Source: a virus
Direction: 5' to 3' (one strand)
DNA: 34,227 nucleotides
Virus record (IMG/VR): IMGVR_UViG_3300036829_000047
Coordinates: 1 to 34,227 of that record
Positions 6,957 through 14,297 of this stretch are shown one piece after another (within the stretch, counting starts at the first letter, position 1; every line of letters begins with the position of its first letter). A program made the position numbers and the translations under genes. The notes beneath the pieces were generated by a model. It was not told the origin of the DNA. It saw nothing but the letters and a program-made list of their open reading frames with translations, and ran no database searches.

Positions 6957-7060
6957 ACCGCGACACGTGCACCTGCGGCGCGTCCGGCGCCATCGACGGC
7001 CTGTGCGGCGACTGCGCCGGCAAGGCAATCCAGGACCTCGGCACAATCGGCAACCGGTAG
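6953..7060 (+). CDS. Tiny zinc-ribbon protein (35 aa)
   Basis: GTG start overlapping the previous TGA (GTGA). The whole protein is a four-Cys knuckle pair: C6-x-C8 (TCTCGASG) and C18-x2-C21 (LCGDCAG), a mini zinc ribbon, then a short helix ending GTIGNR. It is well below usual gene-caller length, but the overlap and the well-formed Cys pairs make it credible. It probably binds zinc and may be an adaptor for nucleic acid or protein. Confidence 0.55.
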   Translation: MNRDTCTCGASGAIDGLCGDCAGKAIQDLGTIGNR

Positions 7061-7067
7061 GGGAATC

Positions 7068-7577
7068 ATGAACATCTTCGACGAAGTCCGCGAGCACATG
7101 CCGTTTCACGAGCATGACCAGGCCGCGACCGGTGCGCCCGATCAGCCGGGCCACGTCGCCACGCTCGCCCAGGCCGTGCACCGCGACGTGACCATGATGG
7201 GCCGCGTCGTCGGGCACGCGCTGCCGCTGCTCGAGCGCATCGTCGCCAACCCGCAGCTGGACGAGTTCGTCGAGACGGCGCTCGCAGCGGACGGGATGGG
7301 CGTCTGCGCGGAAGCGTTCACGGCCGCCAGCGACGTGCTGCGCGCCGCCATGGCACGGACGGCGACCGGGCCGGCCGCGCCCGAGCCGCTGCCGCAGCGA
7401 GTGCCGGGCGCCACGATGCCGTCAGAATCGAGCGGAGAGGCACCGGTGGCGGGAGAAAACCATTCGGGTGTAACTCCGGATGTCCCCGCGCCTGCGAACG
7501 GCTCTCCGTCGCTCTCCGCGCCGCAGGCGCCCGCAGACGGTGCGACGGCTCAGGAGACGGGGGCCAGCAGCTCATGA
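7068..7577 (+). CDS. Hypothetical protein with disordered C-terminus
   Basis: A 169-residue protein with a RBS (GGGGAATC before the ATG). Residues 1-105 are helical with a His-containing N-terminus (MPFHEHDQAA) and LPLLERIVANPQLDEFVETAL. From about residue 105 it is a Pro/Ala/Ser/Glu-rich, low-complexity tail. It overlaps the FDXHR zinc-finger gene by ATGA. No family is recognised. Confidence 0.6.
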   Translation: MNIFDEVREHMPFHEHDQAATGAPDQPGHVATLAQAVHRDVTMMGRVVGHALPLLERIVANPQLDEFVETALAADGMGVCAEAFTAASDVLRAAMARTATGPAAPEPLPQRVPGATMPSESSGEAPVAGENHSGVTPDVPAPANGSPSLSAPQAPADGATAQETGASSS

Positions 7578-7894
7578 CAGAGACATCTCTCGCGGGAGAA
7601 AACGCCGCCTCGGTACTCCCGCCTACCCCCGACGGTGAAAACGCCTCTCAGGCCGCACTGTCGCGCGCGCCATCGAACCTGTGCGCCCAGTGCGGCGAAG
7701 ACTTCGGCTCACTCGGCGCCTTCGACAAGCACCAGGACGTCAGCTACAAGCGCGAACCGGTCATCATCTGCCGTGATCCCGAGTCGATCGGCATGCACCA
7801 GGACCGCCACGGCCGCTGGCGCCTGGACGGCGGCGGCTACTGGGGCGCCGCGTCGGCGGACGGGACCGGCGAGCAGACGCAGGTGACCACGTGA
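7574..7894 (+). CDS. FDXHR-type putative zinc-binding protein
   Basis: A 106-residue protein with Cys37-x2-Cys40, then GEDFGSLGAFDKHQ (the F-D-x-H core at 50-53) and Cys66 in ICRDPESIGM. This matches the FDXHR family of small putative zinc-binding proteins common in actinobacterial phages and elements, with Gln replacing the usual Arg. The N-terminal 35 residues are disordered and the C-terminus is Gly-rich with WRLDGGGYWG. The likely role is nucleic-acid binding; no experiment on the family is known to me. ATGA/GTGA overlaps tie it to both neighbours. Confidence 0.72.
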   Translation: MTETSLAGENAASVLPPTPDGENASQAALSRAPSNLCAQCGEDFGSLGAFDKHQDVSYKREPVIICRDPESIGMHQDRHGRWRLDGGGYWGAASADGTGEQTQVTT

Positions 7895-8262
7895 CCCGCG
7901 ACGCCGGCGACGAGCAGCTCGCCCGCCTGGTGCACGAGGTCAACCGGGCATGGCAGGGCGAGCATGGCGACGAGGCGCCCAGCGTCCCGTGGGACTGCGA
8001 AAGCGAGCACATCCGGCAGACGACCATCGCCGGAGTGCGCCGCGCCATCGCCGGCGTCACCCCGGAACAGCACCACGGCGCATGGTGCGAGGCCAAGCGC
8101 GCCGCCGGATGGGTGTACGGGCCAACCAAGGACCCGGTCGCGAAGACACACCCGTGCCTGCGGCCTTACGGCGAGCTGCCAGAGCACCAGCAGGCCAAGG
8201 ACCGCGTGTTCATTGCCATCGTCGCCGAGCTGACCACCCCTGCATTGGAGGATGCCGGGTGA
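7891..8262 (+). CDS. RyR-domain protein
   Basis: A 123-residue protein made of one RyR (ryanodine-receptor repeat-like) domain at about 48-115: AWCEAKRAAGWVYGPTKD, AKTHPCLRPYGELPEHQQAK, DRVFIAIV. This fold was first named from animal ryanodine receptors but occurs widely in bacterial and phage proteins, where a nucleotide-derivative-binding role in signalling or anti-phage conflict has been suggested. Here it is free-standing, with a short N-terminal extension (QLARLVHEVNRAWQGEHGD). It overlaps both neighbours by GTGA. Biochemical function unknown. Confidence 0.85.
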   Translation: MTRDAGDEQLARLVHEVNRAWQGEHGDEAPSVPWDCESEHIRQTTIAGVRRAIAGVTPEQHHGAWCEAKRAAGWVYGPTKDPVAKTHPCLRPYGELPEHQQAKDRVFIAIVAELTTPALEDAG

Positions 8263-9113
8263 CCAGCGCAGCCCCGCTGTGCGCGTGCGGCCAGCCATCG
8301 CCCTCGGCGGTGCTGTGCAACGCGTGCACGGCGCGCCTGTCCCGGCTGCTGGCCATGGCCGCGTCCATCGCCGGCGACCTGGACGACGCGGTAGCGCGGC
8401 TGCTGAAGCGCGGCAGCAGCGGCGGCAAGCGGACCGCTGACGAGCAGCCGCTGCCGTACGACGCCCGCGCGTCCGACGTCGCGCACGAGCTGCGGAACTG
8501 CCTGTCCGGGTGGGTGCGCGTCGTCCAGGTCGGCCCGGACCATCCGGACTACGGCAGCGACTGGCCGTGGAACACGACCGGCAGCATGGCGCGGTGGCTC
8601 GGCGCGCGGATGCCGCGGATCCGCCAGCACGAGGCCGCGGCCGACATGCTCGCCGACGTCGACGCGCACGTGACGGCAGCCGTGGCCGTCGTCGACCGGC
8701 GTCCCGGCCGACTGTATGGCGGTCCGTGCCCGTCGTGCGGAGAAGACCTGATCGGCCGCCCGGGCGCGTCGGCCATGAAATGCAGATGCGGGCAGTCCGT
8801 CGATGTAGGCGAGCGATGGGGCGCGATGCGGGAAGTCATGCGAGACATGCTCGGCTCAGCGCAATGGTGCGTCACTGCCTCGTCGGCCCTCGGCGCGAAG
8901 GTCACCGACAGCGCGGTCTACATGTGGGCTCAGCGCAAGCAGCTCATTCCTCACGGCGAGCGGCCGTCGCTGAAGGGCGGCAAGCCGGTTCCGCTGTACC
9001 GCCTCGGAGACGTCATGAAGCTCGCCGAGGAAGGTCCGCGCGCCGCTAGGATCGGGGTAGCAAAAGTCCCGGCGAGCGCTGGAACGCTCCCGGGACGCGG
9101 CCAGCCTGACTAG
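8259..9113 (+). CDS. Zinc-ribbon and helix-turn-helix DNA-binding-like protein
   Basis: A 284-residue protein from a GTG start. The N-terminus has Cys8-x-Cys10 and Cys20-x2-Cys23 (LCACGQPSPSAVLCNACT). A helical middle includes SGWVRVVQVGPDHPDYGSDW. A second zinc ribbon near 158-180 has PCPSCGEDL and MKCRCGQ. The C-terminal part (WCVTASSALGAKVTDSAVYM, then WAQRKQLIPHG) is a helix-turn-helix with a wing, like MerR-type modules. The layout recurs in actinophage early regions. It probably binds DNA, perhaps as a regulator of late genes, since it lies near the end of this operon. Confidence 0.68.
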   Translation: MTSAAPLCACGQPSPSAVLCNACTARLSRLLAMAASIAGDLDDAVARLLKRGSSGGKRTADEQPLPYDARASDVAHELRNCLSGWVRVVQVGPDHPDYGSDWPWNTTGSMARWLGARMPRIRQHEAAADMLADVDAHVTAAVAVVDRRPGRLYGGPCPSCGEDLIGRPGASAMKCRCGQSVDVGERWGAMREVMRDMLGSAQWCVTASSALGAKVTDSAVYMWAQRKQLIPHGERPSLKGGKPVPLYRLGDVMKLAEEGPRAARIGVAKVPASAGTLPGRGQPD

Positions 9114-9122
9114 GAGACTGAC

Positions 9123-9731
9123 ATGACCGACGATACCGCCATGCGCATGGACTACCGCAGCGATCCGTCCGGGTACGCCCGGTGCGCATGGCCCGGCTGC
9201 GACGCTGACGCTACCGAACGCTATCCCGTGCAGCTCTGCCAGCCTCACGTGCTGCATATCTGGTCGATGGTGGATGCAGATATTCGCGAGTCCGGCAAGA
9301 CACTGGATGACCTGAACCGCGAGGCAGCCGAGGAATGGTGGAAATCCGAGACGGTCAGAGAGCAGCACGCCCGCGCCAAGCGGCTCAGGGACAGCAAGAG
9401 CGGCTTCGTGTATTACCTCGAGGTCGGCGGCATGATCAAGATCGGGTTCACGGCGTCGCCCGGACAGCGCGGCGGCCAGTATCCGCCGTCAGCCGAGCTG
9501 CTGGCCGTCCATCCGGGGACGCTCGCCGACGAGCAGAAGGCGCACGCCCGGTTCGCTGCCTACCGGCAGGCTGGCCGTGAGTGGTACATGGACTGCCAGG
9601 AGATCCGGGACCACGTCGCGGAGATCAACGCGGCCGAGGGCAAGTGGCGGAGGTCGATGCGCCGGCGTCCTGCGCGCGGTACTCAGCCGGTGAAGTCCGC
9701 CACGCCCCGTGACGTGCGAATAGTCGGGTGA
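9123..9731 (+). CDS. GIY-YIG-superfamily (MUG113/T5orf172-like) nuclease
   Basis: A 202-residue protein with an AGGAGAC RBS. An N-terminal Cys/His cluster (ARCAWPGCDADATERYP, LCQPHV) is probably zinc-binding and is followed by a helix. Residues about 95-165 match the MUG113/T5orf172 branch of the GIY-YIG fold: GFVYYLEVGGMIKIGFTASP, then an Arg, an ADEQKAHARF helix and REWY. The catalytic Tyr/Arg/Glu set appears present. Such proteins cut or nick DNA; in phages they act as homing-type or DNA-degrading endonucleases. It lies just before the HNH gene and the packaging region. Confidence 0.8.
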   Translation: MTDDTAMRMDYRSDPSGYARCAWPGCDADATERYPVQLCQPHVLHIWSMVDADIRESGKTLDDLNREAAEEWWKSETVREQHARAKRLRDSKSGFVYYLEVGGMIKIGFTASPGQRGGQYPPSAELLAVHPGTLADEQKAHARFAAYRQAGREWYMDCQEIRDHVAEINAAEGKWRRSMRRRPARGTQPVKSATPRDVRIVG

Positions 9732-9827
9732 CTTGCGCACCGCGATCTTGTGGGGCAAGATTACGTCAAGCTAAGCGCAGTGCCCCTGAGAGATTCCTCG
9801 GGGGCATTCGCATGTCCGGAGCATTCC
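9732..9827 (+). promoter_or_regulatory. Structured intergenic spacer before the HNH gene
   Basis: Two inverted repeats lie here: ATCTTG (9745-9750) with CAAGAT (9756-9761), and TGCCCCTGAG (9781-9790) with CTCGGGGGCA (9797-9806), one G-T pair in ten, loop AGATTC. No T-run follows, so the second hairpin is only a moderate terminator candidate. A TTGCGC at 9733 could be a -35-like element, but no convincing -10 is present. This is the first substantial break in the operon since position 362, so an early/late transcription boundary here is plausible. Confidence 0.4.
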
Positions 9828-10157
9828 ATGCCGAACGGCCAATGGCGCGGCAGCACGAGACGCGACCGTCTCCCGGCCGACTGGCCGCAGCGATGCGCCG
9901 CCGTCCGCGAGCTCTACGGCACCGCGTGCTACATCTGCAGCCACGGCGGTGCCAGTGATACCGACCATGTCCAGCGCGGCGACGACCACCAGCTATCCAA
10001 CCTGCGGCCGGTCTGCGGCGCCCGCTGCCAGCTGTGCCGGGCCGAAGGCCGCACGCCATGCCACGTCGTCAAGTCGTCCCGTGAGGGCGGCATCGCCGCG
10101 CAGGCGGCCAAGCCAAAGCGCAGCCGTCCGGCTGAGCGCCATCCCGGAATGAGGTGA
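9828..10157 (+). CDS. HNH endonuclease, packaging-associated
   Basis: A 109-residue protein; the ATG at 9828 is chosen for its GGAG (9818-9821) and because MPNGQWRGSTRRDRLPADWP is the usual N-terminus of terminase-linked HNH proteins. The longer upstream frame would read through the hairpin. The core is CYICSHGGASDTDHV (Asp-His of the beta-beta-alpha metal motif), then LSNLRPVCG with the conserved Asn, and CHVVKSSREGG. HNH proteins beside terminase genes stimulate the maturation cut in cos phages such as HK97, which fits its place before terS. A stretch with an additional CQLC inserted before CHVVK is unusual. Confidence 0.85.
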   Translation: MPNGQWRGSTRRDRLPADWPQRCAAVRELYGTACYICSHGGASDTDHVQRGDDHQLSNLRPVCGARCQLCRAEGRTPCHVVKSSREGGIAAQAAKPKRSRPAERHPGMR

Positions 10158-10159
10158 CC

Positions 10160-10366
10160 ATGGTCAAGAAGAGTCCAGGCCCATTCCACTCGCGCAAGCA
10201 GCAGTCGTACGTCTACGGCGTGCTCGCCAAGCGCAACCCGAAGGTGAAGACGTGGGCCAAGCGGTGGGCCACGGCAGTCGGCGAGACAGGGCCGCACGGC
10301 AACAAGGCATCGTCCGCCGCGTGGCACGCACTGCCAGCGCGCAAGGGAATCAGGAAGCGAGCGTAA
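10160..10366 (+). CDS. Small basic protein (68 aa)
   Basis: The ATG at 10160 is preferred over a GTG at 10154 because GAGGTG sits just upstream. The protein is Lys/Arg-rich: SPGPFHSRKQQSYVYGVLAK, then KVKTWAKRWA and PARKGIRKRA. The composition suggests nucleic acid or ribosome contact, or a virion-associated basic peptide. It lies between the HNH gene and terS. No family was recognised. Confidence 0.55.
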   Translation: MVKKSPGPFHSRKQQSYVYGVLAKRNPKVKTWAKRWATAVGETGPHGNKASSAAWHALPARKGIRKRA

Positions 10367-10368
10367 CC

Positions 10369-10515
10369 ATGGCCGCGAAGAAGATGGGCAAGCCGATGGT
10401 CAAGGGTGCAGCCAAGGGTGCAGCCAGCCCCAAGTTCGGCAGCCCGGCATGGCAAGCCAAGTACGGCGTCAAGCGGTCGCCGAAGCTGGCCAAGGCCAAG
10501 CGCAAGAGCATGTGA
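10369..10515 (+). CDS. Small Lys-rich protein (48 aa)
   Basis: An ATG at 10369, two bases after the preceding stop, with AGGAAG upstream. The 48 residues contain about a quarter Lys/Arg, beginning MAAKKMGKPMVKGAAKGAAS and ending LAKAKRKSM. An 11-12-base direct repeat (AAGGGTGCAGCC twice, around 10401-10424) encodes the KGAAKGAA segment. Its chemistry and position match the preceding basic protein; the two could be a histone-like or head-associated pair. Function unknown. Confidence 0.5.
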   Translation: MAAKKMGKPMVKGAAKGAASPKFGSPAWQAKYGVKRSPKLAKAKRKSM

Positions 10516-10712
10516 CGGCAGCCTGCCGCACCTGATACAACCGTAGCCAGCCGCGAACGGGGGGTCGATACCCCTCCCCCCCGCCTTTGCCCCCATCCGG
10601 CCCGGTATAGCAAGCGCCGGTCGCTACGGGTTTTGAAGCCCACGAGTAATCAACGCTCACGCGGAGTAGCCGCACGGCCATTCCGCAGTTCCTGCACAGG
10701 ATGGAGCACGCA
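10516..10712 (+). other. Non-coding gap before terS, possible cos region
   Basis: About 197 bases without a gene. The most striking element is G-run/C-run DNA at 10559-10582: GGGGGG, then TCGATA, then CCCCTCCCCCC(C), with a GGGGT-CGAT-ACCCC palindrome at its core. In cos phages of actinobacteria the cohesive ends usually lie just upstream of the small terminase gene, often near an HNH gene and in GC-rich palindromic sequence. That is the basis for this suggestion; the exact nick positions cannot be read from sequence. Confidence 0.35.
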
Positions 10713-11147
10713 ATGGGAACCAGAGGTCCGGTCCCGAAGCGCTCGTCCGAGCGCCGGAGGGTCAACAAGCCGGAGACGCCGATCACCTCGGCTCCGTCGG
10801 CCGCGCGCTCGCAGCAGCGGCGGCCGTCGGCGGACCGCACGTGGCATCCGATCGCCCGCGGCATGTTCGACTCGCTCGCCAAGTCTGGCCAGGCCGCGTT
10901 CTTCGAGCCGTCAGACTGGCAGACGGCACGCCTGGCGGCCGAGGCCACGCACCGGCTGCTGACGGCGGAGAAGTTCAGCGCCATGCTGCTGTCCGCTGTC
11001 GATGCGATGTGGGCCCGGCTGCTGATGACGGAGGCTGACCGGCGGCGCCTGCGTATCGAGCTGGAGAAGCCGGACGACGGGTCTGAGCAGGCCGAGTATG
11101 ACGCGAAGGTGGCGCGGATGGCTGCCTATCGCAAGCCTCGTGCCTAG
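10713..11147 (+). CDS. terS: Phage terminase small subunit
   Basis: A 144-residue protein; the ATG at 10713 has GGAG at 10703-10706, better than the ATG at 10701. It opens MGTRGPVPKRSSERRRVNKP, the P27-type small terminase N-terminus (G-x-R-G-P-x-P-K-x-S), followed by helices and a conserved-looking SDWQTARLAAEATHRLL segment. Small terminases form rings that recognise packaging sites and load DNA to the large subunit. The large subunit gene follows, overlapping by a few bases. Confidence 0.85.
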   Translation: MGTRGPVPKRSSERRRVNKPETPITSAPSAARSQQRRPSADRTWHPIARGMFDSLAKSGQAAFFEPSDWQTARLAAEATHRLLTAEKFSAMLLSAVDAMWARLLMTEADRRRLRIELEKPDDGSEQAEYDAKVARMAAYRKPRA

Positions 11148-12783
11148 CACGCTGCCGGACTGGGACGACAGCAAGGGAAAGACGCTCGGCTGGCATATCA
11201 CGGAGTGGGCCGAGGAGTTCCTGATCCAGCCGGACGGCCCTAATGCGGGCGAGCCGTGGCGCTGGTCGGAGCCGCAGCTGAATTTCGTGCTGTGGTTCTA
11301 TGCGGTTGACGATGACCTGCGGCTGAAGTTCCGTCGTGCGGCCCAGCGGTGGTCGAAGGGCCGGGGCAAGTCTCCGGAGGCTGCGGCGCTGTCGCTGATC
11401 GAGCTGTGCGGCCCGGTGGTCCCGGATTACATCGGCGACTGCGGGCGGGACTGCGAGGTCCGGCACGGGTTCGCGCACGGCAGGCCGCACGCGATGCCGT
11501 GGGTGCAGATCGCGGCGACGGCCGAGGATCAGACGGTCAACACGATGGCCATGATCCTGGGGATGTGCGCTCCCGGCTCGAAGCTGGTCACGAAGTACGG
11601 CCTGGACGTCGGCAAGACGATCATTTACAGGCCCGGCGGCGGACGGCTGCACGTCATCACGTCGTCGGCGCGGGCAGCTGAGGGCGGCCGTCCGACGTTC
11701 GTGAACCTGGACGAGGTCCAGGAGTGGCAGCAGGCGAACGGCGGGCATGCCCTGGCGTATGCGATCCGCCGGAACCTGGCGAAGACGGGCGGCCGGTCAC
11801 TGGAGACGGGCAACGCGCACGAGCCGGGGCTTGACTCCGTCAGCGAGCGGACGCTTGAGGCGTGGCAGGCGCAGCAGGAAGGGCGTACCCGCGGCGACGG
11901 CATCCTGATGGACTGCACCGAGTCGCCCGCAGACACGGACATGGCCGACTACGACAGCCTCAAGGCCGGGCTGGCGGAAGCCTATAAGGGCGCCGACTGG
12001 ATTGACCTTGACCGGCTCATCGGCGAGATCTGGGATCCGGACACGCCGCCGGACGTGGCCCGCCGCTACTACCTGAATCAGGTGACGGCGTCGGACGACG
12101 CGTGGTGCGCCCCGCACGAGATCAAGGCACTGGCCGATCCGGAGCATGTGGTGCCGGACGGCGCGCCGATCGTGCTGTTCTTCGACGGCTCGAAGTCCGA
12201 TGACGCTACGGGCCTGGTCGGATGCGAGATGAAGACGGGCCACGTGTTCGTGCTCGGCGCGTGGGAGCCGCACGGCAGCGGCGGGGATGTGCCGGTCGCG
12301 GAAGTCGACCGCGCGGTCGACGCGGCCTTCGAGCGGTACGAGGTCATCGCGTTCTTCGCGGACGTCCGGGAGTGGGAGCAGTCGGTCAAGGTGGCGTGGC
12401 CGGAGCGGCATGGCGCCGGCCTGCTCGTGCACGCGGTGCCGGGCGGCAAGTCGCCGGAGCCGATCGCGTGGGACATGCGGACGAAGGTCTTCGACTTCAC
12501 CACGGCGTGTGAGCTGACGCTTGCGGAGATTCAGGAGCGGTCGTTCACGCATGACGGCGATTCGCGGCTCGTGCGGCATGTGGTCAACGCGCACCGGCGG
12601 CCGAACCGCTACGGCGTGTCGATCGGCAAGGAGTCGCGGATGTCGGCCCGGAAGATCGACCTCGCGGTGTGCATGATCGGGGCGCGGATGGTGCGCCGGA
12701 TCGCAATGAGCGACCAGAAGTGGCAGCGCCGCCTGCGGCGGCTGGCCAGAGCCGGAAAGGGAAGGGCGGTGGTGCTCTCGTGA
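11140..12783 (+). CDS. terL: Phage terminase large subunit
   Basis: An ATPase/nuclease that pumps DNA into the prohead. The Walker A variant WSKGRGKSPEAAALS lies near residue 70 (GRGKS in place of the longer loop), Walker B FVNLDEVQEW near 187-196, and the RNaseH-like nuclease starts near 345 with IVLFFDGSKSDDATGLV, then IAFFADVREWEQ, then an Asp near the C-terminus (KIDLAVCMIGA). The GTG at 11140 is chosen since the residues from an alternative ATG at 11098 are Arg/Trp-rich shadow of terS. This gives 547 residues, a typical length. It is GTGA-coupled to the portal gene. Confidence 0.9.
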   Translation: MPSTLPDWDDSKGKTLGWHITEWAEEFLIQPDGPNAGEPWRWSEPQLNFVLWFYAVDDDLRLKFRRAAQRWSKGRGKSPEAAALSLIELCGPVVPDYIGDCGRDCEVRHGFAHGRPHAMPWVQIAATAEDQTVNTMAMILGMCAPGSKLVTKYGLDVGKTIIYRPGGGRLHVITSSARAAEGGRPTFVNLDEVQEWQQANGGHALAYAIRRNLAKTGGRSLETGNAHEPGLDSVSERTLEAWQAQQEGRTRGDGILMDCTESPADTDMADYDSLKAGLAEAYKGADWIDLDRLIGEIWDPDTPPDVARRYYLNQVTASDDAWCAPHEIKALADPEHVVPDGAPIVLFFDGSKSDDATGLVGCEMKTGHVFVLGAWEPHGSGGDVPVAEVDRAVDAAFERYEVIAFFADVREWEQSVKVAWPERHGAGLLVHAVPGGKSPEPIAWDMRTKVFDFTTACELTLAEIQERSFTHDGDSRLVRHVVNAHRRPNRYGVSIGKESRMSARKIDLAVCMIGARMVRRIAMSDQKWQRRLRRLARAGKGRAVVLS

Positions 12784-14297
12784 TCATCCCGGAGATGCTC
12801 ATGCTGAGCGTCGTCTCTGCCGACCTGTCCGACGATGAGCAGGAGCTCGTCAACCATCTGCAGTGGCGGCTGAGCGAGTCGTGGCCGTTCCTCGGCAGGC
12901 TCGAGGAGTACTACGACGGCGAGCAGCGCATGCAGAACCTCGGCATCGCCGTGCCGCCGGAGCTGCACGCGCTGCGCACCGCGGCGGGCTGGCCGGGCGT
13001 CGTCGTCGACACGATCGACGAGCGTCTCGACGTGCAGGGGTTCCGGCTCGGCTCGTCGCCGGACGCTGACGACGACATGTGGAACATCTGGACGCATAAC
13101 CGGATGGACCACGACAGCGGCCTGGCGCACCTGGACGCGCTGATGTACGGCCGGTCGTTCGTCATGGCCGGAACGAGCGATGACAGCTCGGGGATGCCGC
13201 TCATCACGGTTGAATCACCGCTGAACATGGCGGCGATCTTCGATCCGGCGACGCACCGCGTCACGTCGGCGCTGCAGCTGTACCAGTTCTTCGGCGACGC
13301 CGCGGCGGCGCTGTACCTGCCTGATCAGACGGTGCACCTGGTCAACCCGGGCGGCAAGGGCTGGCAGGTCCGCGAGCGCGACGAGCACAATCTGGGCCGC
13401 TGCCCGGTGGTGATGCTGACGAACCGGAGCCGCGCGAACGACCGCTACGGCCGCAGCGAGATCACGCCGGAAGTCATGTCGTGGACGGATGCGGCGTGCC
13501 GGACGCTGCTGGGCATGGAGATTGCCCGCGAGTTCTTCGCCGCCCCGCAGCGGTACATCATCGGCGCGTCCGAGTCGGCGTTCATGGATGCCGACGGCAA
13601 CCCGAAGTCGGCGTGGGAAACCTACATCGGCCGCGTCCTGGCGCTCGAGGCCGACGAGGAAGGCAACCTTCCGCAAGTCGGCCAGTTCAGCATGGGCAGC
13701 CCGCAGGCGTTCACTGATCAGCTGAAGTCGCTATCTCAGCTCGTGTCGGCGCGCACGGGCGTCCCCCAGCACCTGCTGGGCTGGTCGACGGATAACCCGG
13801 CGTCGGCTGACGGCATCCTCGCCGCTGAAAGCGCGCTGAACCGGCGCGCCCGGCGCCGCCAGCGCAGTTTCGGGCCGCAGTGGTCCGAAGTGCAGCAGCT
13901 GGCGCTGACGATCGCGAACAACGGCCATCTGCCGCCGGACGCGCACCAGATCGAGGCCCTGTGGATGCCGCCGGAGACGCCGACGCCGACGGAAACGAGC
14001 GCGGCGATCCTGTCGCAGGTCCAGAGCGGCGCCGTGCCGCCGGTCAGCGACGTGATCTTGTCGAGGCTGGGCTACACGCCGATGGAAATCCAGCGCCTGG
14101 ACGCCGACCGGAAGCGCGCGGTGGCGAGCACGGACCTGGCGGCGGTCGCGTCGGCCCTGTCGGCGGCGGGGTTGCGCCAGCAACTCACGATGGACGCCAC
14201 CGAGGCGGAACATGGCGGCAGCGTCCCCGCTCCGCCGCCTCCGGCCCGCGCGCAGCCTGCCGTCCAGCCTGCGCAGCCCGCAAATGGCCGCGGCTGA
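12780..14297 (+). CDS. Portal protein, SPP1 gp6-like
   Basis: A 505-residue protein from a GTG that overlaps the terL stop. It forms the dodecameric ring at the capsid vertex through which DNA passes. The features of the SPP1 Gp6-like family are present: an N-terminal YYDGEQRMQNLGIAVPPEL segment, VVVDTIDERLDVQGF, a central NRSRANDRYGRSEI followed by a helix-rich MEIAREFFAAPQRY, and the stem/crown region GVPQHLLGWSTDNPASADGI. The C-terminal tail is Pro/Ala-rich. It lies between terL and the minor capsid gene, the standard order. Confidence 0.9.
   Translation: MIIPEMLMLSVVSADLSDDEQELVNHLQWRLSESWPFLGRLEEYYDGEQRMQNLGIAVPPELHALRTAAGWPGVVVDTIDERLDVQGFRLGSSPDADDDMWNIWTHNRMDHDSGLAHLDALMYGRSFVMAGTSDDSSGMPLITVESPLNMAAIFDPATHRVTSALQLYQFFGDAAAALYLPDQTVHLVNPGGKGWQVRERDEHNLGRCPVVMLTNRSRANDRYGRSEITPEVMSWTDAACRTLLGMEIAREFFAAPQRYIIGASESAFMDADGNPKSAWETYIGRVLALEADEEGNLPQVGQFSMGSPQAFTDQLKSLSQLVSARTGVPQHLLGWSTDNPASADGILAAESALNRRARRRQRSFGPQWSEVQQLALTIANNGHLPPDAHQIEALWMPPETPTPTETSAAILSQVQSGAVPPVSDVILSRLGYTPMEIQRLDADRKRAVASTDLAAVASALSAAGLRQQLTMDATEAEHGGSVPAPPPPARAQPAVQPAQPANGRG

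Noticed and set aside
9732-9827. tRNA or small structured RNA gene
   Set aside because: The two hairpins do not make a cloverleaf and there is no T-loop GTTCRANYC or acceptor pairing.
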